64,000 bases of DNA, taken from the NCBI GenBank assembly GCA_947623305.1, contig CANQGQ010000002.1, positions 124,001-188,000 on the forward strand, read 5' to 3'. How positions within the stretch are numbered: position 1 is the first letter of the stretch; the number at the start of each line of letters is the position of its first letter. The notes under the pieces were generated by a model. The model was not told the DNA's origin, did not search any database, and was given only the letters and a program-made list of their open reading frames with translations. The stretch is from an uncultured Alistipes sp. GTDB lineage: Bacteria; Bacteroidota; Bacteroidia; Bacteroidales; Rikenellaceae. The translations under genes and the position numbers were made by a program. Positions 8,930 through 17,565 of this stretch are shown in pieces.

Positions 8930-9700
8930 ATGTTAGTACAGATTCCTTCGTTGGCCGTCCTGTTGCAGGTCGGTTACCGAACCGCTTCGGAGACCAACTT
9001 CGAGTGGGCGCAATCGGGTATGTTCCTGTTGATTATCGCTATCGGTATTGCCGGTTACCTCGTGCAGGCCCGTTTGCAGACGGTCTTTCGCAAATACTCC
9101 AAGGTGGAGTTCCCGGGTGGACTGACCGGTGCCGAGGTCGCCGAGAAGATGTTGAGCGACAACCACATCCACAACGTGCAGGTAACCCACGTCAAAGGCC
9201 ATCTGACCGATCATTTCAATCCGCAGACCATGACCGTCAACTTGAGCGATTCGGTCTATTCGTCTTCGAGCGTCGCGGCAGCCGCCGTGGCCGCTCACGA
9301 GTGCGGACATGCCGTGCAACATGCCCAGGGCTATGCGCCGTTGGTCATGCGGTCGCAGTTGGTGCCGGTCGTGCAGTTCGCCTCATCGGCCGCTACGTGG
9401 GTCATTCTGTTGGGATTGGTGCTGCTCGCCACGACGCAGAACGAACTGGTTTGTTGGATCGGCATCGGCATGATCGCTATGTCGGCCTTGTTCTCGCTGG
9501 TAACGCTGCCCGTCGAGTACAATGCGTCGGCCCGGGCGCTCGAATGGCTGAAGACCAGCCGCACGATGCCCGAAGCGCAATTGTCGCAGGCGCGCGTGGC
9601 GCTCGGATGGGCGGCCCGCACTTATCTCGTGGCGGCATTGGGCGCCATTGCTTCGGTGCTCTATTATGTCTTCATCGTTCTGGGAAGTCGGCGTGATTGA
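8930..9700 (+). CDS. Membrane zinc metallopeptidase
   Basis: A 256-residue integral membrane protein with the zinc-binding motif HECGH at residues 123-127. An N-terminal helix (about 29-46), a loop with GLTGAEVAEKML, and two C-terminal hydrophobic hairpins surround it. This is the neutral zinc metallopeptidase family of YugP type (PF04298). Such enzymes are thought to cut membrane or misfolded proteins, though the substrate is unknown. The start at 8930 follows an A-rich tract; the open frame extends upstream only into the repeat. It ends in a TGATG overlap with the next gene. Confidence 0.87.
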   Translation: MLVQIPSLAVLLQVGYRTASETNFEWAQSGMFLLIIAIGIAGYLVQARLQTVFRKYSKVEFPGGLTGAEVAEKMLSDNHIHNVQVTHVKGHLTDHFNPQTMTVNLSDSVYSSSSVAAAAVAAHECGHAVQHAQGYAPLVMRSQLVPVVQFASSAATWVILLGLVLLATTQNELVCWIGIGMIAMSALFSLVTLPVEYNASARALEWLKTSRTMPEAQLSQARVALGWAARTYLVAALGAIASVLYYVFIVLGSRRD

Positions 9701-11286
9701 TGAATAAACTCGGCGAAGACTACACTTCCAAAAGCTGGCTGGCGGTCATGGCACTTATCGCGGTGCTCGTGGCCGTCGGTTTCATCCCTCCGCAAAGTAT
9801 CGGCGGCGTCAAGCTGCGACGGGCCAATATCCTGTCGGATCTCGTGTCGTTCGACGATGCACCGGTCGCGAATACGGTCTTCGAACCTTCCGACGACGAG
9901 GTGTTCCGCATCGACATGGACTCTGTGGCCGGATGTATCGTGGCGGTCGATACGATACAGCGGGCGGCACAGATCGTCTACGAGTGGCGTACGGCGTCGG
10001 ATACCGTGGTGCGCGAATTACCCGTCGTGCCCGACAGCGTTCGGCGGAGCCCTGCGTTGGTGCCGATCGAAGATTTCAGCGATGGGCGGATGGCGGCTTT
10101 TTTCGATACGCTGCTTTCCGCACGTCGTCCCGTGCGGATCGCTTTCTTAGGCGATTCGTTCGTCGAGGGTGATATTTTGACGGCCGACTTGCGCGAATGC
10201 CTGCAGCAGACCTACGGCGGAGGCGGGACGGGCTTCGCTCCGATGGCCTCGCCTTTGACCGCTTTCCGACGCTCCGTCAAAACGCAGTCGAAAGGGTGGA
10301 CTTCCTACAACATCATGCAGCGCAAGAATACCCCCGAAGCCTTGCGCAGCCGTTTTTTTGTTTCGGGATGGGTCTGCCAGGCCTCGGCGGGGGCTTCCAC
10401 TTCGTGGACTTGCACCGACTTCCGTGAACACCTCGACAGCAGCAACGTGGCGCGGATGTTCTTCATCAGTCCTTCCGACAGCCGCATCGAGCTGACGCTC
10501 AACGATTCGCTCCACAACAGCTTCGCCGTCGAGGGCGATGAAGTCGTGCGGGAGATCGTGGTGTCGGCTCCGCAGATACGCACGTTGTCGTTCCGGGTGG
10601 CGGAGGGCAGCAGCGATTTCGTCGGTTACGGCGCCTTGTTCGAAGGTCAGGGCGTTTCGGTGGACAATTACTCGATCCGCAGCAACAACGGTCGGGCGCT
10701 TTTTTGGACCAACCCTTCGGTCGATGCCCAGATACATGCCTTCCTGCAATACGATTTGGTCGTTCTGCAATATGGGCTCAATATCATGCAACAGGGCGTC
10801 TACGTTTATGGCAAATACGGCGCTCAACTCGATCAGATGATCGCGTTCGTGCACGAATGTTTTCCGGGGGCCGCCGTGTTGCTGTTGGGCGTGAGCGATC
10901 GTTCGGTGAAGACCGAAAACGGATTCGAACCGATGGATGCCATCCCGTATCTGACGGCTTGCCAGCGCGCGGCCGCCGAGCGGGCCGGTACGGCTTTCTG
11001 GTCGGTGGCTGCCGCCATGCAGACATGGGGCGGTATGGAGACCTTCGTCAAGAACGGTTGGGCCGGTAAGGATTACACCCATATCAATTATGCCGGCGGT
11101 CGGCGGGTCGCCTGGTCGCTCGCCGATGCGTTCCATGCCGGCGCTTGGGCGGCTTTCGAGCGAGAGGAAGAACGCCGAAGCCATACGATTGCCCAAGAGA
11201 ATGTGCTCGATTCCCTGCAGTACGGGCGGATTCGGCATACGCTGCTGCCAGACCTCGTACCGGAACCGACCGTAGGACTTGAATGA
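9700..11286 (+). CDS. SGNH/GDSL-type hydrolase, partner of the next MBOAT gene
   Basis: A 528-residue protein with one N-terminal membrane helix (residues 12-30) and a periplasmic SGNH domain. The nucleophile block FLGDSFVEGD has Ser153, and the acid-base block DYTHINYAGG has Asp458 and His461. An insertion of about 300 residues lies between them and is likely a carbohydrate- or polymer-binding jelly roll. The gene overlaps both neighbours. An SGNH protein directly before an AlgI-type acyltransferase is the usual arrangement for O-acetylation of exported polysaccharide. The polymer modified here is unknown. Confidence 0.83.
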   Translation: MNKLGEDYTSKSWLAVMALIAVLVAVGFIPPQSIGGVKLRRANILSDLVSFDDAPVANTVFEPSDDEVFRIDMDSVAGCIVAVDTIQRAAQIVYEWRTASDTVVRELPVVPDSVRRSPALVPIEDFSDGRMAAFFDTLLSARRPVRIAFLGDSFVEGDILTADLRECLQQTYGGGGTGFAPMASPLTAFRRSVKTQSKGWTSYNIMQRKNTPEALRSRFFVSGWVCQASAGASTSWTCTDFREHLDSSNVARMFFISPSDSRIELTLNDSLHNSFAVEGDEVVREIVVSAPQIRTLSFRVAEGSSDFVGYGALFEGQGVSVDNYSIRSNNGRALFWTNPSVDAQIHAFLQYDLVVLQYGLNIMQQGVYVYGKYGAQLDQMIAFVHECFPGAAVLLLGVSDRSVKTENGFEPMDAIPYLTACQRAAAERAGTAFWSVAAAMQTWGGMETFVKNGWAGKDYTHINYAGGRRVAWSLADAFHAGAWAAFEREEERRSHTIAQENVLDSLQYGRIRHTLLPDLVPEPTVGLE

Positions 11287-11287
11287 C

Positions 11288-12787
11288 ATGACGGCGGCAG
11301 CGGACGATATGATGCTCAAATTGCAGTCGTTGTTGACCTACGACGCGACTTCGCCGTTGATTTTCAGCAGCGGGCTGTTTCTGTTCCTTTTCGCTGCTTT
11401 TCTGTTGATCTATAATTCGCTGCGCAATACGACGACGGCCCGTATCCTCTACGTCGTCCTCTTTTCGCTCTATTTCTATTATAAGTCGAGCGGACTTTAT
11501 TTCCTGTTGCTGCTTTTCGCGGCGACGAGCGATTTTCTAATCGCCCGCGCGCTTTTCCGTACGGAGCGGGCCGGTGCCCGCCGCTGGTGGGTGGCATTGA
11601 GCGTGGCGGTCAACCTCGGCATGCTGGCCTATTTCAAATACACCAACTTCCTGATCGGCATCGCCAACGATCTTTTCGGCGCCGGATTTCTCCAGTTCCG
11701 CAACATTTTTCTGCCGGTCGGCATTTCGTTTTTCGTCTTTCAGTCGATGAGCTACACGATCGACATCTACCGCCGGCAGCTCCGGCCGTTGAACAGTTGG
11801 TTAGACTATCTTTTCTATCTTTCGTTTTTTCCGCAGTTGGTCGCCGGACCGATCGTTCGGGCGCGCGATTTCATTCCGCAGATTCGGCGCAAACCGGTCG
11901 TTACGCGCGAAATGTTCGGCATGGGCGTCTTCTTGATTCTGACGGGCCTTTTCAAAAAAGCGGTCGTTTCGGACTACATTTCGCTCAATTTCGTCGACCG
12001 GATTTTCGACGAACCGTTGCTCTACACCGGCTTCGAATGCCTGATGGGCATCTATGGATACTCCTTGCAAATCTATTGCGATTTTTCGGGCTATTCGGAC
12101 ATGGCCATCGGAATCGCGCTGCTGCTCGGATTCCGATTCCCCAAGAATTTCGACGCTCCGTATAAATCGGCGACCATCACCGAGTTTTGGCGGCGGTGGC
12201 ATATTTCGCTTTCGTCGTGGTTGCGCGATTACGTCTATATTTCGCTGGGCGGCAACCGGAAGGGCCGTTTCCGCAGGTACGTCAATTTGTTGCTTACGAT
12301 GCTTTTAGGCGGACTGTGGCACGGGGCCGCCTTCCGGTTCATTCTGTGGGGCGCTTTGCACGGGGTCGCTCTGGCCTTGCACAAGGTTTGGTTGGCCGTT
12401 GTCCCGGGTGCGCAAGTTTCCGGCGCGCAGATGGGCCGATGGAGCCGCGCCGCAGGCATCTTCTTTACCTTCAATTTGGTTTGCTTCGGATGGTTGATGT
12501 TTCGGGCCGAGTCGATGCAGACCGTCTCGTTGATGCTTCATCAGATCGCCTTCGATTTCCAGGGCACGATGATTCCGCAGGTGTTGAGCGGATACGCCGG
12601 CGTTTTCGGTTTGATGGCGATCGGCTACGCCCTGCATCTGATGCCCGATCGGCTCGATGCCGTCGTGCAGCGTCGCGTTACGGCTGCGCCGATGCTGTTG
12701 CAGGTGGTCATGGCGGCGGCGCTCATCTGGTGCGTGATGCAAATCAAATCGAGCGACATCCAACCGTTCATCTATTTCCAATTCTGA
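11288..12787 (+). CDS. MBOAT-family O-acyltransferase (AlgI-like)
   Basis: A ~499-residue polytopic inner-membrane protein. Family hallmarks are FFPQLVAGPIVRARDFIPQ, IYCDFSGYSDMAIGIALLLG, FWRRWHISLSSWLRDYVYI and the active-site region LGGLWHGAAFRFILWGALHG with the catalytic His345. It would pass acyl groups from cytoplasmic acyl-CoA to the periplasmic SGNH partner encoded just upstream. The start at the ATG 11288 is preferred; an in-frame TTG at 11279 is possible. It abuts the SGNH stop, which supports translational coupling. Confidence 0.93.
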   Translation: MTAAADDMMLKLQSLLTYDATSPLIFSSGLFLFLFAAFLLIYNSLRNTTTARILYVVLFSLYFYYKSSGLYFLLLLFAATSDFLIARALFRTERAGARRWWVALSVAVNLGMLAYFKYTNFLIGIANDLFGAGFLQFRNIFLPVGISFFVFQSMSYTIDIYRRQLRPLNSWLDYLFYLSFFPQLVAGPIVRARDFIPQIRRKPVVTREMFGMGVFLILTGLFKKAVVSDYISLNFVDRIFDEPLLYTGFECLMGIYGYSLQIYCDFSGYSDMAIGIALLLGFRFPKNFDAPYKSATITEFWRRWHISLSSWLRDYVYISLGGNRKGRFRRYVNLLLTMLLGGLWHGAAFRFILWGALHGVALALHKVWLAVVPGAQVSGAQMGRWSRAAGIFFTFNLVCFGWLMFRAESMQTVSLMLHQIAFDFQGTMIPQVLSGYAGVFGLMAIGYALHLMPDRLDAVVQRRVTAAPMLLQVVMAAALIWCVMQIKSSDIQPFIYFQF

Positions 12788-12843
12788 TTTTTCGCCGTGC
12801 GAAACGTCGGCGCTGCACGGTTCTTGCAGCGGTGTGCCGCATC

Positions 12844-13827
12844 ATGGAAAAATTACGACCTCATCTCGCACTGTTCTTGTGCAACGCCATCTGGGCGATG
12901 GATTTCCCGTTCTATTCGATCGTTTTGCCCCGTTATTTCGGGGCGATGGGTATGGTCGCCGCTTCGTTGTTCGTCGCGGCGCTGTTTTCGCTCGTCCCGT
13001 TGGGGTGGCGGTGGGCGCGATGGTATGCGGACAACCGGCATCTGCCGGTCGCCGACCGTTCGGAACGGCCCCGCGCCGAGAAAGTCTCGCGGGCCGACAT
13101 CCGGAAGTTGATCGGGGCAGCGCTGTTGATCGGCGTTTTGCGCAAGTCCTTTCTGATGTTCGGACTTTCGCGTACGTCGCCGATCGACGGCTCGATCATC
13201 GACACGATCATCCCGATTTTGGTGTTGGTCGTCTCGGTATTGTTGGGAATCGACCGCTTTTCGCGTTTGAAGGTCGTCGGTTTGACGATGGGCTTGGCCG
13301 GTGCCGTATGCGTCGTGCTTTCGGGTGCCTCGTCGGTGCACGAAAAGGCGGAATTGTTGGGCAACGTGTTGATTTTCCTGAGCGCATGTGTCTCGGCCCT
13401 CTACATGGTGCTATTCAAACGGTTGGTCTCCAAATACCAGCCCATTACGGTCATTCGCTGGATCTATTGCGTGGCGGCCGTCATCGCCTTGCCGTTCGGA
13501 TTGCCCGACATCGTGCATGCCGATTATGCGAACATCGCCCATCATGCGCTATTCCCGACGCTCTTCGTGTTGATCGTTCCGACGTTTTTCCCGAATCTGT
13601 TATTGAATTACGGTTTGAAGTACGTCGCGCCCACCGTAACGAGCATCTACACCTATCTGCAACCCGTGTTGGCCATTGCCGTCTCCGTGGCGATGGGATT
13701 GGACAAACTCCACTTCGATACGGTGCTCTTTGCGCTGCTGCTTTTCGCCGGCGTGGGGTTGGTCTTGCGTTCCTACTCCGTGCACCGCAAGCCGGAGCAT
13801 CCGCTGTCGCACGGTTCGACGCATTGA
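12844..13827 (+). CDS. EamA/DMT-family transporter
   Basis: A 327-residue inner-membrane protein with about ten hydrophobic helices arranged as two EamA repeats. The second repeat includes LIFLSACVSALYMVLFKRLV and ends in YLQPVLAIAVSVAMG, the family-typical penultimate helix. Members move metabolites such as amino acids or sugar derivatives; the substrate cannot be read from the sequence. A hydrophilic loop at residues 60-80 is longer than usual. It follows the MBOAT gene by 56 bases and may share its transcript. Confidence 0.85.
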   Translation: MEKLRPHLALFLCNAIWAMDFPFYSIVLPRYFGAMGMVAASLFVAALFSLVPLGWRWARWYADNRHLPVADRSERPRAEKVSRADIRKLIGAALLIGVLRKSFLMFGLSRTSPIDGSIIDTIIPILVLVVSVLLGIDRFSRLKVVGLTMGLAGAVCVVLSGASSVHEKAELLGNVLIFLSACVSALYMVLFKRLVSKYQPITVIRWIYCVAAVIALPFGLPDIVHADYANIAHHALFPTLFVLIVPTFFPNLLLNYGLKYVAPTVTSIYTYLQPVLAIAVSVAMGLDKLHFDTVLFALLLFAGVGLVLRSYSVHRKPEHPLSHGSTH

Positions 13828-13877
13828 CGGCGATCGGATAAATGGATCGACGATCTTTATCCGAATGCGCTGATCCG

Positions 13878-13985
13878 GCCCTCGGTGCTCGCCGCTTGCG
13901 GCGGCGTATGCAGATTTGACCCACCCCTAAACCCCCGCCTTGGCGGGGGCTTATGTTCGGGATATTGGAGGTGTCATCTAATTGC
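13878..13985. repeat. Bipartite palindromic intergenic repeat, copy B (inverted)
   Basis: Inverted relative to copy A. It has the shared core ACCCACCCCTAAACCCCCG, the palindrome CCCCCGCCTTGGCGGGGG and a second palindrome CGCCGC-TT-GCGGCG preceded by CCCTCGGTGCTCG. The 3' flank keeps a diverged CTAATTGC block, matching the GCGATTAG of copies A and C. It lies between the convergent EamA and malic-enzyme genes. Confidence 0.75.
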
Positions 13986-13989
13986 TTTC

Positions 13990-15270
13990 TTAACGGTCAT
14001 GCAGCGAATCTGCTTGCAGGTTCTCGCGATAATGCTCCCAGTCTGTTATCGGATTGCGGGCGACGCCCGAATCCATCGCCGCCCGGGCGACCGCAGCGGA
14101 CACTGAACAACGCAGCCGTGGGTCGAACGGTTTCGGAATCAGATAATCGCGTCCGAATTCCAGCCGTTCCAGTTCGTAGGCACGCAGTACGGAGGTCGGC
14201 ACCGGTTGACGGGCCAGTTCTGCCAGCGCATGGGCTGCGGCGAGCTTCATGGCGTCGTTGATGCAGCGGGCCCGCACGTCGAGCGCACCGCGGAAAATGT
14301 AGGGAAATCCCAATACATTGTTCACCTGATTGGGCAGATCCGATCGTCCCGTGGCGAAAAGCAGGTCGGGACGCGATGCCAGCGCTTGGTCGTAGGCGAT
14401 CTCGGGGTCGGGATTGGCTAACGCCAGTACGATGGGGCTGTCGGCCATCGTGCGCAGCATCTGCGGGGTCAGTACGTCGGCTGTCGATACGCCGATGAAG
14501 ATGTCGGCGCCGTCGATCGCTTCGGCCAGCGTCGCGATGCGGCGGGTCGTGGCGAACTTCTGTTTATAAACATTGAGATCAGTGCGATAGCGGGTTACGA
14601 CCCCTCGGCTGTCGCACAAAACGACCTGTTCCGGTCGGATGCCGAGCTGCGTCAGCATCCGGGCACAGGCGAGGGCCGCCGCACCTGCCCCGTTGATGAC
14701 GACCCGTTGCCGCGCTGCTTCGCGACCCGTGATTCGCAGGGCGTTGACAAGGGCGGCGGCAACGATGACGGCCGTACCGTGCTGGTCGTCGTGCATGACC
14801 GGAATGTCGAGTTCTTCCTGCAAACGCCGGTCGATTTCGAAACATTCGGGTGCTTTGATGTCCTCCAAATTGATTCCTCCGAAGGTCGGCGCGATGGCTC
14901 GAACCGTGCGGACGAATGTTTCGGGGTCGGTGGCATCCACCTCGATGTCGAATGCGTCGATTCCTCCGAACAGCTTGAACAACATGCTTTTGCCCTCCAT
15001 GACCGGCTTCGCGGCGAGCGGCCCGATGTCGCCCAGCCCCAGCACGGCCGAACCGTTCGAGATGACGGCCACGGTGTTGCCTTTGTTCGTGTAGCGATAG
15101 ACTGCCTCGGGGTCGTCGGCTATGGCGCATGCCGGTTCCGCAACCCCGGGCGAATAGGCCAGCGAGAGTTCCGCCTGCGTATGGTGGGGTTTGGTGGGTA
15201 CGACCTCGATTTTACCCGGACGGGGCTCGCTGTGATAACGCAGCGAAGCCGAAAGTTCGTTCGTTTCCAT
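13990..15270 (-). CDS. NAD(P)-dependent malic enzyme, short form
   Basis: Oxidative decarboxylation of malate to pyruvate with NAD(P)+ reduction. The 426-residue protein has the malic N-domain (YSPGVAEPACAIADDP, GNTVAVISNGSAVLGLGDIG, MHDDQHGTAVIV) and the NAD-binding domain (VVINGAGAAALACARML, ALANPDPEI). It lacks the C-terminal phosphotransacetylase-like domain of long MaeB enzymes. The ATG at 15270 was chosen over the in-frame TTG at 15276. The ruvB terminator ends right at this start, so the gene must have a promoter reading through or inside that hairpin; I see none clearly. Confidence 0.94.
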   Translation of the reverse strand: METNELSASLRYHSEPRPGKIEVVPTKPHHTQAELSLAYSPGVAEPACAIADDPEAVYRYTNKGNTVAVISNGSAVLGLGDIGPLAAKPVMEGKSMLFKLFGGIDAFDIEVDATDPETFVRTVRAIAPTFGGINLEDIKAPECFEIDRRLQEELDIPVMHDDQHGTAVIVAAALVNALRITGREAARQRVVINGAGAAALACARMLTQLGIRPEQVVLCDSRGVVTRYRTDLNVYKQKFATTRRIATLAEAIDGADIFIGVSTADVLTPQMLRTMADSPIVLALANPDPEIAYDQALASRPDLLFATGRSDLPNQVNNVLGFPYIFRGALDVRARCINDAMKLAAAHALAELARQPVPTSVLRAYELERLEFGRDYLIPKPFDPRLRCSVSAAVARAAMDSGVARNPITDWEHYRENLQADSLHDR

Positions 15271-15275
15271 AAGCA

Positions 15276-15310
15276 AAAAACGCAGTGCTTACGTGCTGCA
15301 CTGCGTTTTT
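15276..15310 (-). terminator. ruvB terminator, abutting the malic-enzyme start
   Basis: A 13-bp perfect stem (AAAAACGCAGTGC and its complement) with a 9-base loop. The A/T ends make it look bidirectional. On the minus strand it ends five bases before the malic-enzyme ATG. Confidence 0.88.
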
Positions 15311-15339
15311 CGGATGCAAATTCTGTTCCGTGCGGTCGA

Positions 15340-16347
15340 CTAAAAGAGCGTCCCGATCTCGTTGTCGGTGCGCGAATAATGCAAATGGCTGTACGCCAAT
15401 TCCGTTACCTCCCGTCCGCGCGGCGTGCGCTTCAGAAATCCCTCCTTTATCAGGAACGGTTCGTAAACCTCCTCGATCGTTCCGGCCTCTTCGCCGACGG
15501 CGGTCGCCACGGTGTTCAGTCCGACTGGCCCGCCCTTGAATTTTTCGATGATGGTCGACAGGATTTTGTTGTCCATGCTGTCCAATCCGCGCGAGTCGAT
15601 GTTCAGCGCCTGCAAGGCGATGCGCGTGATTTCAAGGTCGATATGGCCTTCGCCCTTGACCATTGCGAAGTCGCGGACACGGCGCAGCAGGGCATTGGCG
15701 ATACGCGGCGTGCCGCGCGACCGGAGGGCCACTTCCTGGGCGGCATCGTCGTCGATGGATACGTCGAGGATGCGGGCCGATCGTTTGACGATGCCGGACA
15801 GCACCGATGCGTCGTAATACTCCAGATGGCACTGGATGCCGAACCGCGCCCGCAACGGCGAGGTCAGTAGGCCGCTGCGCGTCGTGGCGCCCACGAGCGT
15901 GAACGGAGCCAGTTCGATCTGGATCGACCGGGCCGAAGGGCCTTTGTCCAATACGATGTCGATCTTGTAGTCTTCCATGGCCGAGTAGAGGTACTCCTCG
16001 ACGATGGGGCTCAATCGGTGGATTTCGTCGATGAAGAGCACGTCGCCCGGGTTCAGACCGGTGAGCAGGCCCGCCAGGTCGCCGGGTTTGTCGAGCACGG
16101 GACCGGAAGTAACGCGCAGTTGGGCGCCCATCTCGTTGGCGATGATGTTGGCCAGCGTGGTCTTGCCCAAGCCCGGGGGGCCGTGAAGCAGCACGTGGTC
16201 GAGCGAATCGCCGCGCATCAAGGCCGCCTTGATGAAGATGCGGAGATTTTCGACGATTTTGTCCTGTCCGGCGAAATTGCCGAGCTCCTGCGGACGGATT
16301 TTATTTTCGAATTCGAGATCGCTCTCGGTATTGCGTACGATAGACAT
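15340..16347 (-). CDS. ruvB: Holliday junction branch-migration helicase RuvB
   Basis: Hexameric AAA+ motor that, with RuvA and RuvC, drives branch migration and resolution of Holliday junctions. The 335-residue protein shows [11 protein letters not shown], Walker [11 protein letters not shown], Walker B FIDEIHRL, sensor 1 [11 protein letters not shown] and the C-terminal winged helix ending in [23 protein letters not shown] box lies five bases before the start codon on the minus strand, so the leader would be very short. ruvA and ruvC are not in the window. Confidence 0.97.
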   Translation of the reverse strand: MSIVRNTESDLEFENKIRPQELGNFAGQDKIVENLRIFIKAALMRGDSLDHVLLHGPPGLGKTTLANIIANEMGAQLRVTSGPVLDKPGDLAGLLTGLNPGDVLFIDEIHRLSPIVEEYLYSAMEDYKIDIVLDKGPSARSIQIELAPFTLVGATTRSGLLTSPLRARFGIQCHLEYYDASVLSGIVKRSARILDVSIDDDAAQEVALRSRGTPRIANALLRRVRDFAMVKGEGHIDLEITRIALQALNIDSRGLDSMDNKILSTIIEKFKGGPVGLNTVATAVGEEAGTIEEVYEPFLIKEGFLKRTPRGREVTELAYSHLHYSRTDNEIGTLF

Positions 16348-16402
16348 GCCACAAAGATATAAAATTTTTTATTAGCGCGAGAGACCGTTGTTTTGCTTTG
16401 GA

Positions 16403-16597
16403 TGGCTTTCTTCGCTTCCGCTGGTTTCGATAAGGACATCGCAAGGTCGGGAAGGAACCGGCGCGGGGCGAAGACTGTGGAGGAAGAAATTGGGAGGCAA
16501 GAACACCTACGAAAGCGAAATGAGTTTCGGTGCCGCTAACAAAAAAACTCCGCGGGCGGAGGCTTCGGCCCGCGCGGCTCACAAAGCCGCTTTTTTG
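16403..16597 (+). ncRNA. Candidate structured RNA with terminator, unassigned
   Basis: A gene-free stretch between ruvB and the steroid operon folds on the plus strand. CTTCGC (16410-16415) pairs with GCGAAG (16468-16473). Inside it, CGCTGGTTTC (16419-16428) pairs with GGAACCGGCG (16454-16463), including G-U pairs. A later hairpin has arms CGAAA and TTTCG. It ends in a GC hairpin (CGCGGGC/GCCCGCG) and a canonical terminator, GCGGCT-n5-AGCCGC-TTTTTT (16574-16596). No plus-strand gene precedes this terminator, which suggests an RNA gene. A TTGCTTTG box lies just upstream. No known family is recognised; the SRP RNA core is absent. Confidence 0.4.
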
Positions 16598-16743
16598 TTA
16601 AGTTGGTTCATTCAAACGGGTTGGGAGCGAAGAATGCGTTGAAAAGCACCGAAACGCTCCACCGCATCACGAACTGCTTTCAAAAGTGGCGCCCCGCGAA
16701 GCCCATAGGGCTACTTGGGGATTGCCGGCTGCGAGCGCCTGAA

Positions 16744-16775
16744 TTTGCGAAATTCGGGAATTTTTCTTACATTTA
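16744..16775 (+). promoter_or_regulatory. Probable promoter of the steroid-reductase operon
   Basis: TTTG (16744-16747), 20 bases, TACATTTA (16768-16775): one mismatch from the consensus second box. The start codon is 25 bases on. Confidence 0.5.
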
Positions 16776-16800
16776 CCGCTGTTTTTCAAGCCCGAATGCA

Positions 16801-17562
16801 ATGAAAGAGACTTTCGATATTTTTTTGATCGTGATGGCCGTCCTGGCGTTCGGCGTCTTCGTCGCGCTGCACTTTTTCGAGGCCGGTTACGGCTATCTGT
16901 TCGATCGGCGTTACGGCCCGCCCGTCCCCAATAAAGTGGGGTGGATCGTCATGGAAGCCCCTGTATTCATCTTCATGTGCATCCTCTGGGCCTGTTCCGA
17001 TCGCATGTGGGCATGCGCTCCGTTGGCATTGTTCCTGTTGTTCCAGTCCCACTATCTCCAGCGGGCGTTCATCTTTCCGCTGCTGATGCGCGGCCATTCG
17101 AAAATGCCGTTGGGAATCGTCGTCATGGGCATGGTGTTCAATACGTTGAATGCGTTGATGCAGGGCGGTTGGATTTTCTACGTCTCGCCGGCCGGATTTT
17201 ACGACGACTGGTTCGCGAAACCTTATATCTACATCGGCGGGGCGTTGTTCCTGGCGGGAATGATCATCAATCTGCACTCCGATCATATCATCCGCCATCT
17301 GCGCAAGCCGGGCGATACGCGCCACTACATTCCGCGCGGCGGAATGTTCCGTTACGTCTCGTCGGCCAACTATTTCGGTGAGTTCACCGAATGGGTGGGC
17401 TTCGCCATCGCTTCATGGTCGTGGGCGGGAGCTGTTTTTGCGTGGTGGACGTTCGCCAATCTCGCACCTCGAGCCGCGTCGCTCTACGGACGTTACGAAA
17501 AGGAGTTCGGCGCCGAGTTCACCGAACTGAAACGAAAAAAAATCATTCCATTCATCTATTAG
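16801..17562 (+). CDS. Steroid 5-alpha-reductase (SRD5A-type 3-oxo-5-alpha-steroid 4-dehydrogenase)
   Basis: A 253-residue membrane enzyme of the same length as human SRD5A1/2. The C-terminal half matches the family closely: INLHSDHIIRHLRKPGD (residues 156-172), IPRGGMFRYVSSANYFGE (177-194), EWVGFAIASWSWAGA and the terminal KKIIPFIY. Glu52 (WIVMEAPVF) and Tyr85 (SHYLQRAF) align with the catalytic Glu57/Tyr91 pair of SRD5A2. The family reduces the C4-C5 double bond of 3-oxo-delta4 steroids with NADPH to the 5-alpha product. It is first in a three-gene operon with gaps of three bases. Substrate (bile acid or hormone) is inference; the family call is firm. Confidence 0.93.
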   Translation: MKETFDIFLIVMAVLAFGVFVALHFFEAGYGYLFDRRYGPPVPNKVGWIVMEAPVFIFMCILWACSDRMWACAPLALFLLFQSHYLQRAFIFPLLMRGHSKMPLGIVVMGMVFNTLNALMQGGWIFYVSPAGFYDDWFAKPYIYIGGALFLAGMIINLHSDHIIRHLRKPGDTRHYIPRGGMFRYVSSANYFGEFTEWVGFAIASWSWAGAVFAWWTFANLAPRAASLYGRYEKEFGAEFTELKRKKIIPFIY

Positions 17563-17565
17563 TTT

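Noticed and set aside
16441..16465. Signal recognition particle RNA core
   Set aside because: GGTCGGGAAGGAAC looks like the SRP tetraloop region, but the closing pair is mismatched and the conserved AGCAG strand is missing.
16801..17562. Isoprenylcysteine methyltransferase or other small membrane enzyme in place of 5-alpha-reductase
   Set aside because: The LRKPGD, IPRGG-FRYVSSANYFGE and terminal IPFIY blocks are specific to steroid 5-alpha-reductases.
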